DNA of 64,000 bases from Mycobacterium sp. ACS1612 (GTDB taxonomy: Bacteria; Actinomycetota; Actinomycetes; Mycobacteriales; Mycobacteriaceae). Both the position numbers and the translations under genes were made by a program. Position 1 is the stretch's first letter. Every line of letters begins with the position of its first letter. The notes under the pieces are model-generated. The model made no database searches. It was not told the DNA's origin and saw only the letters and a program-made list of their open reading frames with translations. The DNA lies in the NCBI RefSeq assembly GCF_001667505.1, contig NZ_LZHZ01000067.1, positions 124,001-188,000 of the forward strand. Direction: 5' to 3'. Shown in pieces: positions 9,409 to 19,446 of the stretch.

Positions 9409-12127
9409 GGAATCCACCCCCCACCACAGCATCGGCACGCTGTCGCGCGACGGTGATGACACCGTCAGCTTCCACACCAACCTGAACAGCACCCACATCA
9501 CTCAACCCCCCCACACGCCGCAACCGCCTGAGCGGCATCCCGTCCTGCCGAACACGCCCTGGCATCACACACAACACTGGTTGACAATCGAGAATCGGGT
9601 AACCGCAACGGTATCTGCGCCCAGGCCCGGCACCCTGCTCGGCGAGCACATCGCGGTCGCCACCACACCGCACGCACATCTGTGGCAGGCGCGACTGATG
9701 CCCGAGGCCCAGCCGCAGATTTCGACATCCGTGGTGCTAGAGACCCTTTCGGCCGCTGCAGCGGAATGTGACGCATCGATTCTGTCTGACGTCCGATTCG
9801 AGAATCCGATCGTCATCGACCAGGCGCGGGTCATCCAGGTGGTCGCTGACGGACAATCCGTCACAGTTTCATCGAGCCCCGCGGCCGAAACTGGTACGCG
9901 CCGTTGGGTAAGGCACGTCAGCGCCCGAATCACTTATCGTCACGACGAGCCGGGGCGCAACGGCGCCGACCACGACATCGGCGGCTACGAGACTGTGCCG
10001 GTCGACGAGGGTCAGCCGTGCGGGTGGTCGATCGGCTCATGCCGGGCGGCGCCCGGGAGGTTGCGCGCCGACGTGGCGTTGTGCGAAGTGTCGACGGTCG
10101 CATTGCTCGACGCCGCCATCCACGTCGGTGGCATGGTGGATGATTCCGACCCGCGGCTGATGTCCCCGCGCGCTGTGGAAAGGGTTTGGTTCGCACGCGA
10201 ACTCGTCGATGACCATGCTTCCATCGAAATACACCGGTGTGGGGGCAGAGCCGATGAACTGATCGTTGATATCGAGGTGAAGACACCCGACGGCAGTACG
10301 TGCATCGACATCCGTTCACTTCGATACGCAGAGGCGGAGCCGGCTCCCGCAGCGGCGGCTCCGCTAGACGTTGACACGGTCCCGTTGGCGCACGCTATCC
10401 AGTGGCAACCGTGGGACGATCATACCGACGTGCAACCGGCGCCCGACGCACTGTGCACGCTCGCGGTCCTGGGGCACGACGATGCTGCCCGCACTCTGCG
10501 CGATCGGCTCGCCGATGCCGGGTACGTCGCGGCCGATGTCGCCGAGGCGCAATGTGTCCTCTATGTAGCCGACCCCGAGCGGGTGGCCGCCGATGAGACC
10601 GACATCGACTGCGCGGTGCGGTTGTCGACAGACGTTGCCGACCTCGTCCGCCGGTTGGCCCACGTGGATGTCAACCCGGCGACACTGTGGATCATCACTC
10701 GCGGCGTCCGCGAGGCAGTGTCCGCCGCAGCAGTGCGCCAGAGCAGCCTGTGGGGACTCGCCGGGGTCATCCGGGCGGAGCAGCCCCAGCTGTGGGGCGG
10801 CCTCGTGGACATCCCGGGTGAAGGCGACATAGGTGATTACGCGGAGGGGCTGGCCAGCTTGCTGCGAAAGCCGGCCAAGTCCATCCTCGCGCTGCGCGAC
10901 GGCGAACTGCTCGCGCCCGGGTTGGCACCGGTTTGCGGTCAACCCCAGCGAGAACCGTTGCGGTGCTGTCCCGATGCTGCATACCTCATCACCGGCGGAA
11001 TGGGCGCTCTCGGGCTACTGATGGCCGGCTGGCTGGCGGACCTGGGAGCACGTCGACTCATACTCGCGGGCCGCACGCCGTTGCCGCCCAGGCGCGACTG
11101 GGACAACGACACCAACGACGCAGACGTGCGCCACAAGATCGCCGCGATTCGCGCGTTAGAGAGGCGTGGCGTCTCCGTCGACGCCGTGGCTCTCGATGTC
11201 GGATCCCACGGCGCGGTACAGGCTCTGCTCGCCCAGCGCGACCACGACGGTGCGCCGCCTATACGCGGTGTCATACACGCCGCCGGGTTGACCGAAGCCC
11301 AACTCCTCACCGAAACAGAGGAGAGCCGTCTTCGGCGCACCATGTGGCCGAAAATCGCCGGCGCACAAGTGCTGCACGAAGCCTTTCCGCCGTGCAGCCT
11401 CGACTTCTTCTTCCTGATTGCCTCGGCCGGTACGGTGTTCGGTATACCCGGGCAGGGCGCCTACGCGTCGGCGAACGCCTACCTCGACGGCCTGGCCCGA
11501 GCACGTCACCAAAAAGGTTGCCACACTGTCAGTTTGGATTGGGTGGCCTGGCAGGGACTCGGATTCGCCACGGAGGCGCAGGTCGTCTTGCAAGAGCTTG
11601 AGCGGCTGGGCTCGCGGCCGGTCACGCCAGGAGAAGCCTTCATCGCCTGGGAGCACCTCGAGCGCTACGACGTCGATCAAGCTGTGATGGCTCCGCTACC
11701 GTCGTCCGACGGGACCGCGCCAGACCCGCATAGCAATTCAGTGAAGCTGACGTGGTCACAGATGCCTGCCGAGAACATGATCTGCGAACTCGAGAACGGG
11801 CTACGCAGCATTCTGGCCCGCGAACTTCGCATGCCCGAGGCGGAGCTCGATCTGGACCAGCCGTTCGCGGAGCTGGGCCTCAACTCTGTGATGGCAATGT
11901 CGGTCCGACGAGAGACAGAGCAGTTGGTCGGCATCGAGCTGTCGGTGACGATGCTGTGGAACCATCCTACGATCGCGACATTAGCGGGCCATCTCGCGAA
12001 GAAGCTACTACCACAGGAAGATTCGGACGACGACATCGACTTGCTGCCCGCCTCGGCCGGCAGTGTGCTGAATGAGTTGTTCGACAGTGTCGAATCGGCT
12101 CCTGCCGGTAGTGAGAGCGGTATCTGA
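6875..12127 (+). CDS. PKS-A: modular type I polyketide synthase, KS-AT-(inactive DH)-KR-ACP
   Basis: A 1,750-residue one-module PKS starting at TTG (6875; ATG at 6884 is possible), with GGGGGG just upstream. Order: docking helix 10-33; KS about 38-465 (Cys213, His348, His387); AT about 568-860 with GHSMGE (Ser658) and VASH (757-760, methylmalonyl-type); a DH-like region about 905-1150 that lacks the HxxxGxxxxP motif; KR from about 1370 (TGGMGALG, Tyr1530 in YASAN); ACP with GLNS (Ser1671); and an acidic docking tail. The KS-AT half resembles M. tuberculosis PpsC at its N-terminus (docking helix, YCEDHTV-like segment), while everything from about residue 870 resembles PpsA, including the degenerate DH. 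It has no N-terminal ACP, so it is unlikely to take the starter directly from the FAAL despite being first in the operon. The KR lacks the LDD motif. Confidence 0.92.
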   Translation: MSAMTVAPSDRRAIFAEALRKIDDLSARLEVAEKGDVEPIAVVGMGCRFPGGVSTPAQFWRLLQDGASGIVRVPADRWDADALYCEDHTVAGTICSREGGFLTSWQPDEFDAEFFGISPREAAGMDPQHRLLLEVAWEALENAGITAQAIRGTQTAVFVGLTTYDYSLIYVGSSRPEDVDPYVTFGNAGNFAAGRLAYFLGVHGPAVVIDSACSSSLVAIHLACQSLRRRESDQALAAGVNLILSPENSIACSLWGMLAPDGRCKTFDADADGYVRSEGAGVVVLKRLGDALRDGDSVLAVVRGSAVNQDGPSSGQTVPNGPAQQAVLRAALAASRLEPGEIDYVEAHGTGTALGDPIELDALSQVFAERNGAAPLVVGSVKTNLGHLESAAGIAGFIKTVLSVRHGHIPQHLHFNQLTPHASAGVSRFTIAAQSMQWPAVRRARRAGVSSFGVSGTNAHVVVEQAPTPEPVAVQPEPVVSTLVVSGKSPARIASMAGLLAEWVAGEGAAVGLADVAHTLSHHRTRHKYFAAVCARDRAQAVAGLRALAAGESAPGVVDPHEGPPGSGTVFVYSGQGSQWPGMGRRLLADEPVFAAAVAELEPVFVERVGFSLQRLLAIGAPVCGDAQVQPVIMGLQLALTALWRSYGVEPDAVIGHSMGEVTAAVVAGALSPADGLSVIATRSRLMSRLAGQGAVGLLEMDAEATTALIADFPEVSLAGYLSPRQTVIAGPVVSVDAVIAAVMAQERFARRVNMEVASHTALMDPILGELRSALADLAPKAPTIPFLSTITDTTTPALDAAYWVANVRQPVRLHRAIETAAQNHATFIEISPHPTLTHAISETLESTPHHSIGTLSRDGDDTVSFHTNLNSTHITQPPHTPQPPERHPVLPNTPWHHTQHWLTIENRVTATVSAPRPGTLLGEHIAVATTPHAHLWQARLMPEAQPQISTSVVLETLSAAAAECDASILSDVRFENPIVIDQARVIQVVADGQSVTVSSSPAAETGTRRWVRHVSARITYRHDEPGRNGADHDIGGYETVPVDEGQPCGWSIGSCRAAPGRLRADVALCEVSTVALLDAAIHVGGMVDDSDPRLMSPRAVERVWFARELVDDHASIEIHRCGGRADELIVDIEVKTPDGSTCIDIRSLRYAEAEPAPAAAAPLDVDTVPLAHAIQWQPWDDHTDVQPAPDALCTLAVLGHDDAARTLRDRLADAGYVAADVAEAQCVLYVADPERVAADETDIDCAVRLSTDVADLVRRLAHVDVNPATLWIITRGVREAVSAAAVRQSSLWGLAGVIRAEQPQLWGGLVDIPGEGDIGDYAEGLASLLRKPAKSILALRDGELLAPGLAPVCGQPQREPLRCCPDAAYLITGGMGALGLLMAGWLADLGARRLILAGRTPLPPRRDWDNDTNDADVRHKIAAIRALERRGVSVDAVALDVGSHGAVQALLAQRDHDGAPPIRGVIHAAGLTEAQLLTETEESRLRRTMWPKIAGAQVLHEAFPPCSLDFFFLIASAGTVFGIPGQGAYASANAYLDGLARARHQKGCHTVSLDWVAWQGLGFATEAQVVLQELERLGSRPVTPGEAFIAWEHLERYDVDQAVMAPLPSSDGTAPDPHSNSVKLTWSQMPAENMICELENGLRSILARELRMPEAELDLDQPFAELGLNSVMAMSVRRETEQLVGIELSVTMLWNHPTIATLAGHLAKKLLPQEDSDDDIDLLPASAGSVLNELFDSVESAPAGSESGI

Positions 12128-12161
12128 TGAGGACTCAAATCGGCTGTTTGGACGGTGCGGC

Positions 12162-15100
12162 ATGACAGCGGCTTTCGACGAGGAGCGTCTTCGGCACTGG
12201 CTGGTCGACTACCTCGTGACGAATATCGGTTGCAGTCCCGACGACATCGACCTCGACGCGTCGATGAACGATCTGGGTGTGGGCTCGCGAGACGCGGTCG
12301 TGCTTGCCGGTGAGCTGTCGGAGCTGGTGGGCCGACAAATCTCACCCGTAGAGTTTTGGCAACATCCGAGAATTGGCGAACTGGCGGAGTTTCTCAGCGG
12401 TTCCGAGGCCGACACCGACGCCGGGCTGGTGCTCGAGCACGACCGAGGCAGCGGCGACGAGCCGATCGCGGTAATCGGTCTGGGATGTCGTTTGCCAGGC
12501 GCAATCGCGGGGCCCGAGGCATTGTGGCAGTTCCTGCGCGAGGGGCGCTCCGCGGTGGACGAGGTGCCGCCGGACCGGTGGGCGCCGTACGACGATGGCT
12601 CTCCCGCGGTGGCCGCAGCACTGTCGCAGACCACGCGCTGGGGATCGTTCTTGAGCGACATCGACGCCTTCGACGCGGAATTCTTCGACATCTCTCGTCG
12701 CGAAGCGGCGAAGATGGACCCCCAGCAGCGTCTGCTGCTCGAAGTAGCTTGGGAAGCGTTGGAGCATACCGGGATCCGTGCGAGTTCACTGCGCCGCTCG
12801 CAAACGGGAGTCTACGTCGGCGCCAGTATCACAGAGTACGGATACCTCGCGTCCACTGATCTGCCGAATGTTGATGCATGGAGTAATCCCGGCGGTGCAC
12901 TGAGCATCATCGCCAATCGGCTGTCGTATTTTCTGGATCTGCGTGGCCCGTCCGTCACGGTGGACACTGCTTGTTCGTCGTCATTGGTCGCACTGCATCT
13001 GGCGTGCCAGGGCCTACGGATGCATGACTCGGATATGGCCATTGCAGCGGGCGTAAACCTGCTGATGTCGCCTGCAGTATTTCGTGGTTTCGACCAATCC
13101 GGTGCGTTGTCGCCGACCGGTGCGTGTCATGCGTTCGACGCGGAGGCTGACGGGTTCGTCCGCGGTGAGGGCTGCGGGGTAGTGGTCCTCAAGCGGCTGA
13201 GTGATGCAGTGCGCGACGGTGACCGGCTTCTGGCGGTGGTACGGGGTTCAGCGGTCAACCAGGACGGCCGGTCCAACGGCCTGTTGGCTCCTAATCCAGC
13301 CGCTCAGATGGCGGTGTTGCGCGCGGCTTACACCAACGCTGGGGTGCCGCCGCATGAAGTCGATTATGTCGAAACCCATGGGACCGGCACTAATCTCGGG
13401 GATCCCATCGAGGCGCGTGCCCTCGGCACGGTCTTGGGCCGTGGGCGTGCGGAGCAGTCGCCGCTGCTGATTGGTGCGATCAAGTCGAATCTGGGTCATC
13501 TCGAGGCGGCGGCTGGCATCGTGGGTTTCATCAAGGCGGTGTTGGCGGTCGAGCGCGCAAGTATCCCGGCGAACCTGCACTTCCATACCCCAAATCCGCA
13601 CATTGCTTTCGACCAAATGCGGCTGAAAGTAGTTGCGGAGCAACAGGAGTGGCCGCCTACGCGGCGGCCGCGGCGGGCGGGAGTGTCCTCATTCGGGTTC
13701 GGCGGCACCAACGCGCATGTGGTGATCGAGCAGGCTCCTACTTCCGTACCTGTTATCCGCGAGTCCGATCCGGCGGTGACCACGTTGGTGGTGTCAGGTA
13801 AATCACCGGAGCGCATTGCGTCGATGGCCGCATCGCTGGCGGAGTGGATGGCTGGAGCTGGTGCGGAGGTGCCGTTGCCCGACGTGGCTCACACTCTCAA
13901 TCACCACCGGGATCGCCATGCGCAGTTCGCCACTGTGTGCGCCCGCGATCGCGCCGAAGCAGTGACGGGATTGCAGGCGCTGGCCGCCGGCCGATCGGCC
14001 GACGGAGTGGTGGGCCCGCATGAGGGATCGTGTCGCGCAGGCACGGTGTTCCTGTACTCGGGTCAGGGATCTCATTGGGCGGGCATGGGGCGGCAATTGC
14101 TCGCCGATGAGCCAGTGTTCGCCGCGGCGATCGCAGAATTGGAGCCGGTATTTGTTGAACAAGTGGGGTTTTCGCTGCAGCGGGTGATCGCCGAGGGTGC
14201 GCCGGTGAGCGGCGACGCGCGGGTCCAGCCAGTGCTGATGGGGTTGCAACTGGCGCTGACCGAATTGTGGCGCTCCTACGGGGTGCATCCCGATGCAGTG
14301 ATCGGACATTCGATGGGTGAGGTCTCCGCGGCGGTGGTGGCTGGGGCGCTGAACGTGGCCGACGGCTTGCGGGTGATCGCTACCCGATCCCGCGTCATGT
14401 CGCAGCTCACGGGGCAAGGCGCGGTGGCACTACTCAAACTGGACGCCGAGGCCACCGCGACGTTGATCGCAGACTTTCCCGGAGTCAGTCTCGCGGGTTA
14501 TTTGTCCCCGCGGCAGACCGTGATTGCCGGGCCCGTGGCGCCGGTCGAGGCGGTGATCGCGGCGGTGAGCGCCCAGAACCGTTTTGCTCGGCGGGTCAAC
14601 ATGGAGGTGGCCTCGCATACCGCTTTGATGGATCCGATTCTGCCCGAATTACGTTCGGCACTGGAGGATCTGACCCCGGACATCGTCACCATTCCGTTCT
14701 TTTCCACCGTCGCCGAGGCCACCGTGCCGATGCTGGACGCCGAGTATTGGGCCGCCAATGTGCGCCAACCCGCGCGGGTGAGCCAGGCCATCATGGCAGC
14801 CGCAGAAGAGCATGCCACCTTTATCGAGATCAGCGCTCATCCGATTCTGGCGCACGCGGTCAGCGACACGCTGGAGACGGTGACCCATCACCACAGTCTG
14901 GGGACGCTGTTGCGCGACGGTGATGACACGGTGAGCTTCCACACCAATCTGAACAGGATCCACACGAGCCATCCGCCACAGATTCCGCATCCGCACGAAC
15001 CGCACCCGGTGCTCCCGACCACTCCATGGCATCACTCCCGGCACTGGTTCAGTCCGACATCGCCGGATTCGGCCAAACGTAACGAGCGGAATGGCGATTC

Positions 15101-16916
15101 GGGTGTACCGACCGGTAAAGGCGTTCCCGCGGAGTGGTATTGCGAGCTAACCTGGCCAGCTCGTCGGTTGCCCGATGCGCAGACCAACGTAGACAGTTGG
15201 TGGCTGGTATTCGGCGACCCCGGACTCGGTGCGGAGATAGGTCGTGTGCTTGGTGACGATTCCCGGGTGACAGTGCTGCCGCCGTCGATGGTGGCCGAAC
15301 ACACCGATAAGACTGCGCTTGCGAAGGCCCTCGCTGGAGTGACCCATGTGCTTTACGCGCCCCAACTGTCGACGTCTGGCTATTTCGACGCTGAACTTGG
15401 ATATGGCGTGTTCAATTCTGCGCGACGGCTGATGGCAGCGGTGGCCGCGACGTCGTTGCCACCGCGGCTGTATCTACTCACGCGCAACGGTCAGCCGGTA
15501 CATGAAGGCGATCGGGCCAATCCCGCTCATGCGGTGTTGTGGGGTTTGGGTCGCACGGCGGCACTGGAGCATCCGGAAATATGGGGCGGCATCATCGATG
15601 TCGACGCGTCGGTGCCCGAGGGGGTAGCCGCCCGGTATGTGCTGGATGAGGCTGGCGGTGGAGACGAGGATCAGGTCGTTTATCGGGCCGGGACCCGGCG
15701 TGTCCCGCGGCTGGGAAAGGGCCTTCCGCCATCGACCAGCCCGGTTGAACTCGACAAGGACAGCAGCCATCTAGTCATCGGCGCGACCGGCAATATCGGC
15801 CCGCATCTCATCCGGCAGCTCGCTGACATGGGCGCCGGCACCGTTGTTGCGGTGTCACGCAATCCGGGCTCGCGTCTCGATGAGTTGGCTGCCAGGTTGG
15901 CCGCGGCCGGTACGACGTTGGTGACTGTGGCCGCCGATGCGGCGGATGAAAGCGCAATGAACACACTGTTCGACCGCTTCGGTACAGACCTTCCACCGCT
16001 GGCCGGTATCTACCTGGCCGCCTTCGGCGGCGGGCCGGTGACACTTCGCGATATGACCGACGACGACGTCGCCGCTATGTTCCGACCGAAACTGAATGTG
16101 GCGGCGCTTGTGCACAAACTGTCACTGCGGCACTCAGTGCACCAGTTTGTGCTGTTCACCTCAATCTCCGGAGTGACCGGCTCCCGCTGGCTGGCCCACT
16201 ACGCGGCGACTACCACTTTCCTGGACGCCTTCGCCTATGCGCGCCGAGCGGCCGGACTTTCGGCCACCGCGATCAACTGGGGCCTGTGGAAGTCGCTGAC
16301 AGACATCCAATCCGACCAGGAACGCCAGGTGACCCTGGACTCGGGACTTCAGCCCATGCCCGACGAGGTCGCCATCCAAGCACTGGCGTCCCTCACCGGT
16401 AAAGACGCCCCCGTCCGCTCCACGATTGTCTCCGCGGACTGGAGCCGACTGGCCACCGCCTATCGCACCCGGGCAGCACTGCACATCGTGGATGACATGA
16501 TGCCGACCGACGCGCAGAGCGACACTTCATCGGTGCTCAGAACCGAGTTCCGGGAAGCATTGCGCGACTGCGAACCGACGCGGCGCCACCGTCTTCTGGT
16601 TGATCATGTGACCGCGCAGGTTGCGGCAGCGATGGGATTGGCGTCGCCGCAGTTGCTCGATCCGTCGGCGGGTTTCTTCCAATCCGGGATGGATTCGCTG
16701 ATGAGCGTGACACTTCAGCGGTCGCTCGGCGACAGCGTCGGCGAGGCGCTACCGGCGTCTGTCGTGTTCGACTATCCGACCGTCGACGCGCTCGTCGGCT
16801 ACTTAGCCACAATTCTGCCCGAGCTGATTGAGGTTGCCGAAGACGACAGCGCTGACGACTACGAGGATCTCAGTGATGACGAGTTGCTGCAACAGCTTTC
16901 GGAGAGGCTGGGTTGA
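12162..16916 (+). CDS. PKS-B: loading and first-extension PKS, ACP-KS-AT-KR-ACP
   Basis: 1,584 residues from the ATG at 12162; MTAAFDEERLRHWLVDYLV resembles the PpsA N-terminus, so an in-frame GTG further upstream at 12072 is rejected. Order: N-terminal ACP (Ser42 in LGVGS), KS about 100-525 (Cys271), AT with GHSMGE (Ser717) and VASH (816-819), a structural KR half, KR about 1204-1395 (GATGNIG, Tyr1347), and a C-terminal ACP (Ser1512 in GMDS). There is no DH or ER, so a beta-hydroxyl is expected. The N-terminal half is PpsA-like and the C-terminal half PpsB-like, ending in a PpsB-type tail (DDELLQQLSERLG). The leading ACP marks it as the partner of the FAAL. The KR YxxxN motif has Thr for Asn, as in PpsA/PpsB-type KRs I recall. 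Its stop overlaps the PKS-C start as TTGA. Confidence 0.92.
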   Translation: MTAAFDEERLRHWLVDYLVTNIGCSPDDIDLDASMNDLGVGSRDAVVLAGELSELVGRQISPVEFWQHPRIGELAEFLSGSEADTDAGLVLEHDRGSGDEPIAVIGLGCRLPGAIAGPEALWQFLREGRSAVDEVPPDRWAPYDDGSPAVAAALSQTTRWGSFLSDIDAFDAEFFDISRREAAKMDPQQRLLLEVAWEALEHTGIRASSLRRSQTGVYVGASITEYGYLASTDLPNVDAWSNPGGALSIIANRLSYFLDLRGPSVTVDTACSSSLVALHLACQGLRMHDSDMAIAAGVNLLMSPAVFRGFDQSGALSPTGACHAFDAEADGFVRGEGCGVVVLKRLSDAVRDGDRLLAVVRGSAVNQDGRSNGLLAPNPAAQMAVLRAAYTNAGVPPHEVDYVETHGTGTNLGDPIEARALGTVLGRGRAEQSPLLIGAIKSNLGHLEAAAGIVGFIKAVLAVERASIPANLHFHTPNPHIAFDQMRLKVVAEQQEWPPTRRPRRAGVSSFGFGGTNAHVVIEQAPTSVPVIRESDPAVTTLVVSGKSPERIASMAASLAEWMAGAGAEVPLPDVAHTLNHHRDRHAQFATVCARDRAEAVTGLQALAAGRSADGVVGPHEGSCRAGTVFLYSGQGSHWAGMGRQLLADEPVFAAAIAELEPVFVEQVGFSLQRVIAEGAPVSGDARVQPVLMGLQLALTELWRSYGVHPDAVIGHSMGEVSAAVVAGALNVADGLRVIATRSRVMSQLTGQGAVALLKLDAEATATLIADFPGVSLAGYLSPRQTVIAGPVAPVEAVIAAVSAQNRFARRVNMEVASHTALMDPILPELRSALEDLTPDIVTIPFFSTVAEATVPMLDAEYWAANVRQPARVSQAIMAAAEEHATFIEISAHPILAHAVSDTLETVTHHHSLGTLLRDGDDTVSFHTNLNRIHTSHPPQIPHPHEPHPVLPTTPWHHSRHWFSPTSPDSAKRNERNGDSGVPTGKGVPAEWYCELTWPARRLPDAQTNVDSWWLVFGDPGLGAEIGRVLGDDSRVTVLPPSMVAEHTDKTALAKALAGVTHVLYAPQLSTSGYFDAELGYGVFNSARRLMAAVAATSLPPRLYLLTRNGQPVHEGDRANPAHAVLWGLGRTAALEHPEIWGGIIDVDASVPEGVAARYVLDEAGGGDEDQVVYRAGTRRVPRLGKGLPPSTSPVELDKDSSHLVIGATGNIGPHLIRQLADMGAGTVVAVSRNPGSRLDELAARLAAAGTTLVTVAADAADESAMNTLFDRFGTDLPPLAGIYLAAFGGGPVTLRDMTDDDVAAMFRPKLNVAALVHKLSLRHSVHQFVLFTSISGVTGSRWLAHYAATTTFLDAFAYARRAAGLSATAINWGLWKSLTDIQSDQERQVTLDSGLQPMPDEVAIQALASLTGKDAPVRSTIVSADWSRLATAYRTRAALHIVDDMMPTDAQSDTSSVLRTEFREALRDCEPTRRHRLLVDHVTAQVAAAMGLASPQLLDPSAGFFQSGMDSLMSVTLQRSLGDSVGEALPASVVFDYPTVDALVGYLATILPELIEVAEDDSADDYEDLSDDELLQQLSERLG

Positions 16917-19446
16917 GCGCGATGACTGTTGCGCCGTCGGATCGTCGGGCGATCTTCGCTGAGGCACTTCGCAAGATTGATGATTTGAGTGCGCGTCTGG
17001 AGGTTGCCGAAAAGGGTGACGTCGAGCCGATCGCGGTGGTGGGGATGGGGTGTCGGTTTCCTGGTGGGGTGAGCACTCCGGCCCAGTTTTGGCGGTTGTT
17101 GCAGGACGGGGCCAGCGGCATCGTGCGGGTGCCGGCCGACCGCTGGGATGCCGATGCCCTCTACTGCGAGGATCACACGGTTGCGGGCACGATTTGTAGT
17201 CGGGAGGGGGGTTTTCTGACTTCGTGGCAGCCGGATGAATTCGATGCCGAGTTCTTCGGTATCTCGCCGCGTGAGGCGGCTGGGATGGATCCTCAGCATC
17301 GGTTGTTGCTCGAAGTGGCTTGGGAGGCATTGGAAAACGCCGGTATCACCGCGCAGGCGATCCGTGGGACACAGACCGCTGTCTTCGTCGGTTTGACGAC
17401 CTATGACTATTCCTTGATCTACGTTGGAAGCTCGCGGCCGGAGGATGTTGACCCGTATGTCACGTTCGGGAATGCGGGGAATTTTGCTGCGGGGCGGTTG
17501 GCGTATTTCCTGGGTGTGCATGGTCCTGCGGTGGTGATTGATTCTGCGTGTTCGTCGTCGCTGGTGGCGATCCATTTGGCTTGTCAGAGTTTGCGTCGGC
17601 GGGAAAGTGATCAGGCGTTGGCTGCTGGGGTCAATCTGATCCTGAGTCCGGAAAACAGTATTGCGTGCTCGCTTTGGGGGATGTTGGCTCCTGACGGGCG
17701 CTGCAAAACTTTCGATGCCGACGCGGATGGTTACGTGCGTAGTGAGGGTGCCGGGGTGGTGGTGCTCAAGCGGCTCGGTGATGCGCTGCGTGACGGGGAT
17801 TCGGTGTTGGCGGTGGTGCGTGGGTCGGCGGTCAATCAGGACGGTCCGAGCAGTGGGCAGACGGTGCCCAATGGTCCGGCCCAGCAGGCGGTGCTGCGTG
17901 CGGCGTTGGCGGCTTCGCGGCTAGAGCCGGGTGAGATCGATTATGTCGAGGCCCATGGTACCGGTACCGCGTTGGGTGATCCGATCGAACTGGACGCGTT
18001 GAGTCAGGTGTTCGCCGAACGCAATGGTGCGGCGCCGTTGGTGGTGGGGTCGGTCAAGACCAATTTGGGTCATTTGGAGTCGGCGGCCGGTATCGCTGGG
18101 TTCATCAAGACGGTGTTGAGCGTGCGTCATGGGCATATTCCGCAGCATTTGCATTTTAATCAGCTGACTCCGCATGCCAGTGCGGGCGTTTCGCGGTTCA
18201 CCATCGCTGCGCAATCCATGCAGTGGCCGGCGGTGAGGCGGGCGCGTCGGGCGGGGGTGTCGTCGTTCGGGGTCAGTGGCACCAACGCCCATGTGGTGGT
18301 TGAGCAGGCCCCGACTCCCGAACCCGTTGCGGTGCAACCGGAGCCGGTGGTGAGCACACTGGTGGTTTCGGGCAAGAGTCCGGCACGGATCGCGTCGATG
18401 GCGGGGCTGTTGGCCGAGTGGGTGGCCGGCGAGGGCGCCGCGGTGGGGTTGGCCGATGTCGCCCACACGCTCAGTCATCACCGCACTCGGCACAAGTATT
18501 TCGCCGCGGTGTGTGCGCGGGATCGTGCTCAGGCGGTGGCCGGGTTGCGTGCTTTAGCGGCTGGTGAATCGGCGCCGGGAGTGGTCGATCCGCATGAGGG
18601 GCCACCCGGGTCGGGCACGGTGTTCGTGTATTCGGGTCAGGGTTCGCAGTGGCCGGGGATGGGTCGGCGGTTGTTGGCCGATGAGCCGGTGTTCGCCGCA
18701 GCGGTGGCCGAGTTGGAGCCGGTGTTTGTTGAGCGGGTGGGGTTTTCGCTGCAGCGGCTGCTCGCCATCGGTGCCCCGGTGTGCGGGGATGCGCAGGTGC
18801 AGCCGGTGATCATGGGGTTGCAGTTGGCGCTGACGGCGTTGTGGCGCTCGTATGGTGTGGAACCCGATGCGGTGATTGGGCATTCGATGGGGGAGGTGAC
18901 CGCGGCGGTGGTGGCCGGGGCGTTGAGCCCGGCCGACGGTTTGTCGGTGATCGCCACTCGGTCGCGATTGATGTCGCGGCTGGCCGGTCAGGGCGCGGTG
19001 GGCCTGCTGGAAATGGACGCCGAGGCGACCACGGCGTTGATCGCCGACTTTCCTGAGGTGAGTTTGGCGGGCTACCTCTCGCCGCGGCAGACCGTGATCG
19101 CCGGGCCGGTGGTGTCGGTGGATGCGGTGATCGCCGCGGTGATGGCGCAGGAGCGGTTCGCGAGGCGGGTGAACATGGAAGTCGCCTCCCACACCGCGCT
19201 GATGGATCCCATCTTGGGTGAATTACGTTCGGCGCTGGCGGATCTGGCGCCCAAGGCCCCGACGATTCCGTTTCTGTCCACCATCACCGACACCACCACA
19301 CCGGCCTTGGATGCCGCTTATTGGGTCGCCAACGTGCGCCAACCGGTGCGACTGCACCGAGCCATCGAAACGGCAGCGCAAAACCACGCCACCTTCATCG
19401 AAATCAGCCCACACCCCACACTCACCCACGCCATCTCCGAAACACT
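16909..19446 (+). repeat. 2,538-bp direct repeat, copy 2 (5' half of PKS-C)
   Basis: Second copy of the 6871-9408 block, covering the last codons of PKS-B in another frame, the PKS-C start and its docking helix, KS and AT. The left border lies four bases before the TTG start codon and the right border in the AT-to-DH linker, after the codons for ISETL. Confidence 0.95.

Noticed and set aside
12072..12161. Upstream start for PKS-B overlapping the PKS-A end
   Set aside because: The added 30 residues are out-of-frame PKS-A sequence; the ATG at 12162 begins right before the PpsA-like ACP.
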